64,000 bases of DNA, from positions 1 through 64,000 of the forward strand of contig CANLNM010000002.1 of assembly GCA_947492475.1 (NCBI GenBank), read 5' to 3'. A model generated the notes under the pieces. It was not told the origin of the DNA. It saw nothing but the letters and a program-made list of their open reading frames with translations, and made no database searches. Origin of the DNA: an uncultured Paracoccaceae bacterium (GTDB lineage: Bacteria; Pseudomonadota; Alphaproteobacteria; Rhodobacterales; Rhodobacteraceae). A program made the position numbers and the translations under genes. Positions 63,995 through 64,000 of this stretch are shown piece after piece. Each line of letters begins with the position of its first letter. The first letter of the stretch is position 1.

Positions 63995-64000
63995 CGAACC

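Overview
The window looks like a chromosomal segment of a Rhodobacterales (Roseobacter-group) alphaproteobacterium. Supports are the ctaC-ctaB-(small ORF)-ctaG-ctaE-surf1-thrC-M16 peptidase order, a Rhodobacter-type smo/mtl polyol operon, lysC followed by ptsP, a glyQ-(small membrane protein)-glyS-PEP-enzyme block, and a SAM-II riboswitch before metZ. Coding density is high, many neighbours overlap by ATGA, and no rRNA, tRNA, CRISPR array, transposase or prophage gene was recognised.

Layout. 1-450: tandem Flp-type pilin genes running off the left edge. 808-7025: a lytic transglycosylase, then a convergent set that looks like a decaprenylphosphoryl-arabinose-type pathway (HAD-UbiA fusion, DprE2-like SDR, DprE1-like oxidase) with a flippase-like membrane protein and a methyltransferase. 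7149-14909: 3-oxoacid CoA-transferase, topA, dprA, tldD and small unknowns. 15100-24126: aa3 cytochrome oxidase subunits II and III with assembly factors, then thrC, an M16 peptidase, a RimJ-like acetyltransferase and a GlcD-type FAD oxidase. 24127-25583: a small accessory cassette (WYL regulator and divergent ABM-fold protein, with a palindrome between them). 25584-29281: apt and mtnP (methylthioadenosine salvage), then a SulP transporter. 29466-36662: a seven-gene polyol operon (ABC importer, sorbitol and mannitol dehydrogenases, AraC regulator). 36925-47021: flavin reductase, GNAT, EcsC, ptsP, lysC, GST, hydrolase, riboswitch-controlled metZ and folE2. 47036-53138: SGNH-like/GSCFA pair, trkH, a short chemoreceptor-like protein and an apparently dead trypsin-like protein. 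53325-63994: glyQ/glyS, a PPDK-like enzyme with a damaged ATP-grasp, a SleB hydrolase, folB-folP and glmM.

Most interesting points: (i) a DprE1/DprE2/UbiA set in a Gram-negative, with Ala at the benzothiazinone-target Cys position; (ii) a SAM-II aptamer whose 3' strand can pair with the 5' arm of a strong intrinsic terminator, suggesting transcriptional attenuation; (iii) a SPOR/peptidoglycan-binding pseudoprotease; (iv) a PPDK homologue keeping the PEP half but losing ATP-side residues; (v) FolB carrying a kinase-fold-like C-terminal domain; (vi) tandem pilin genes sharing an identical 77-bp block. All functional statements come from reading sequence by eye and from family knowledge; no database search was run.
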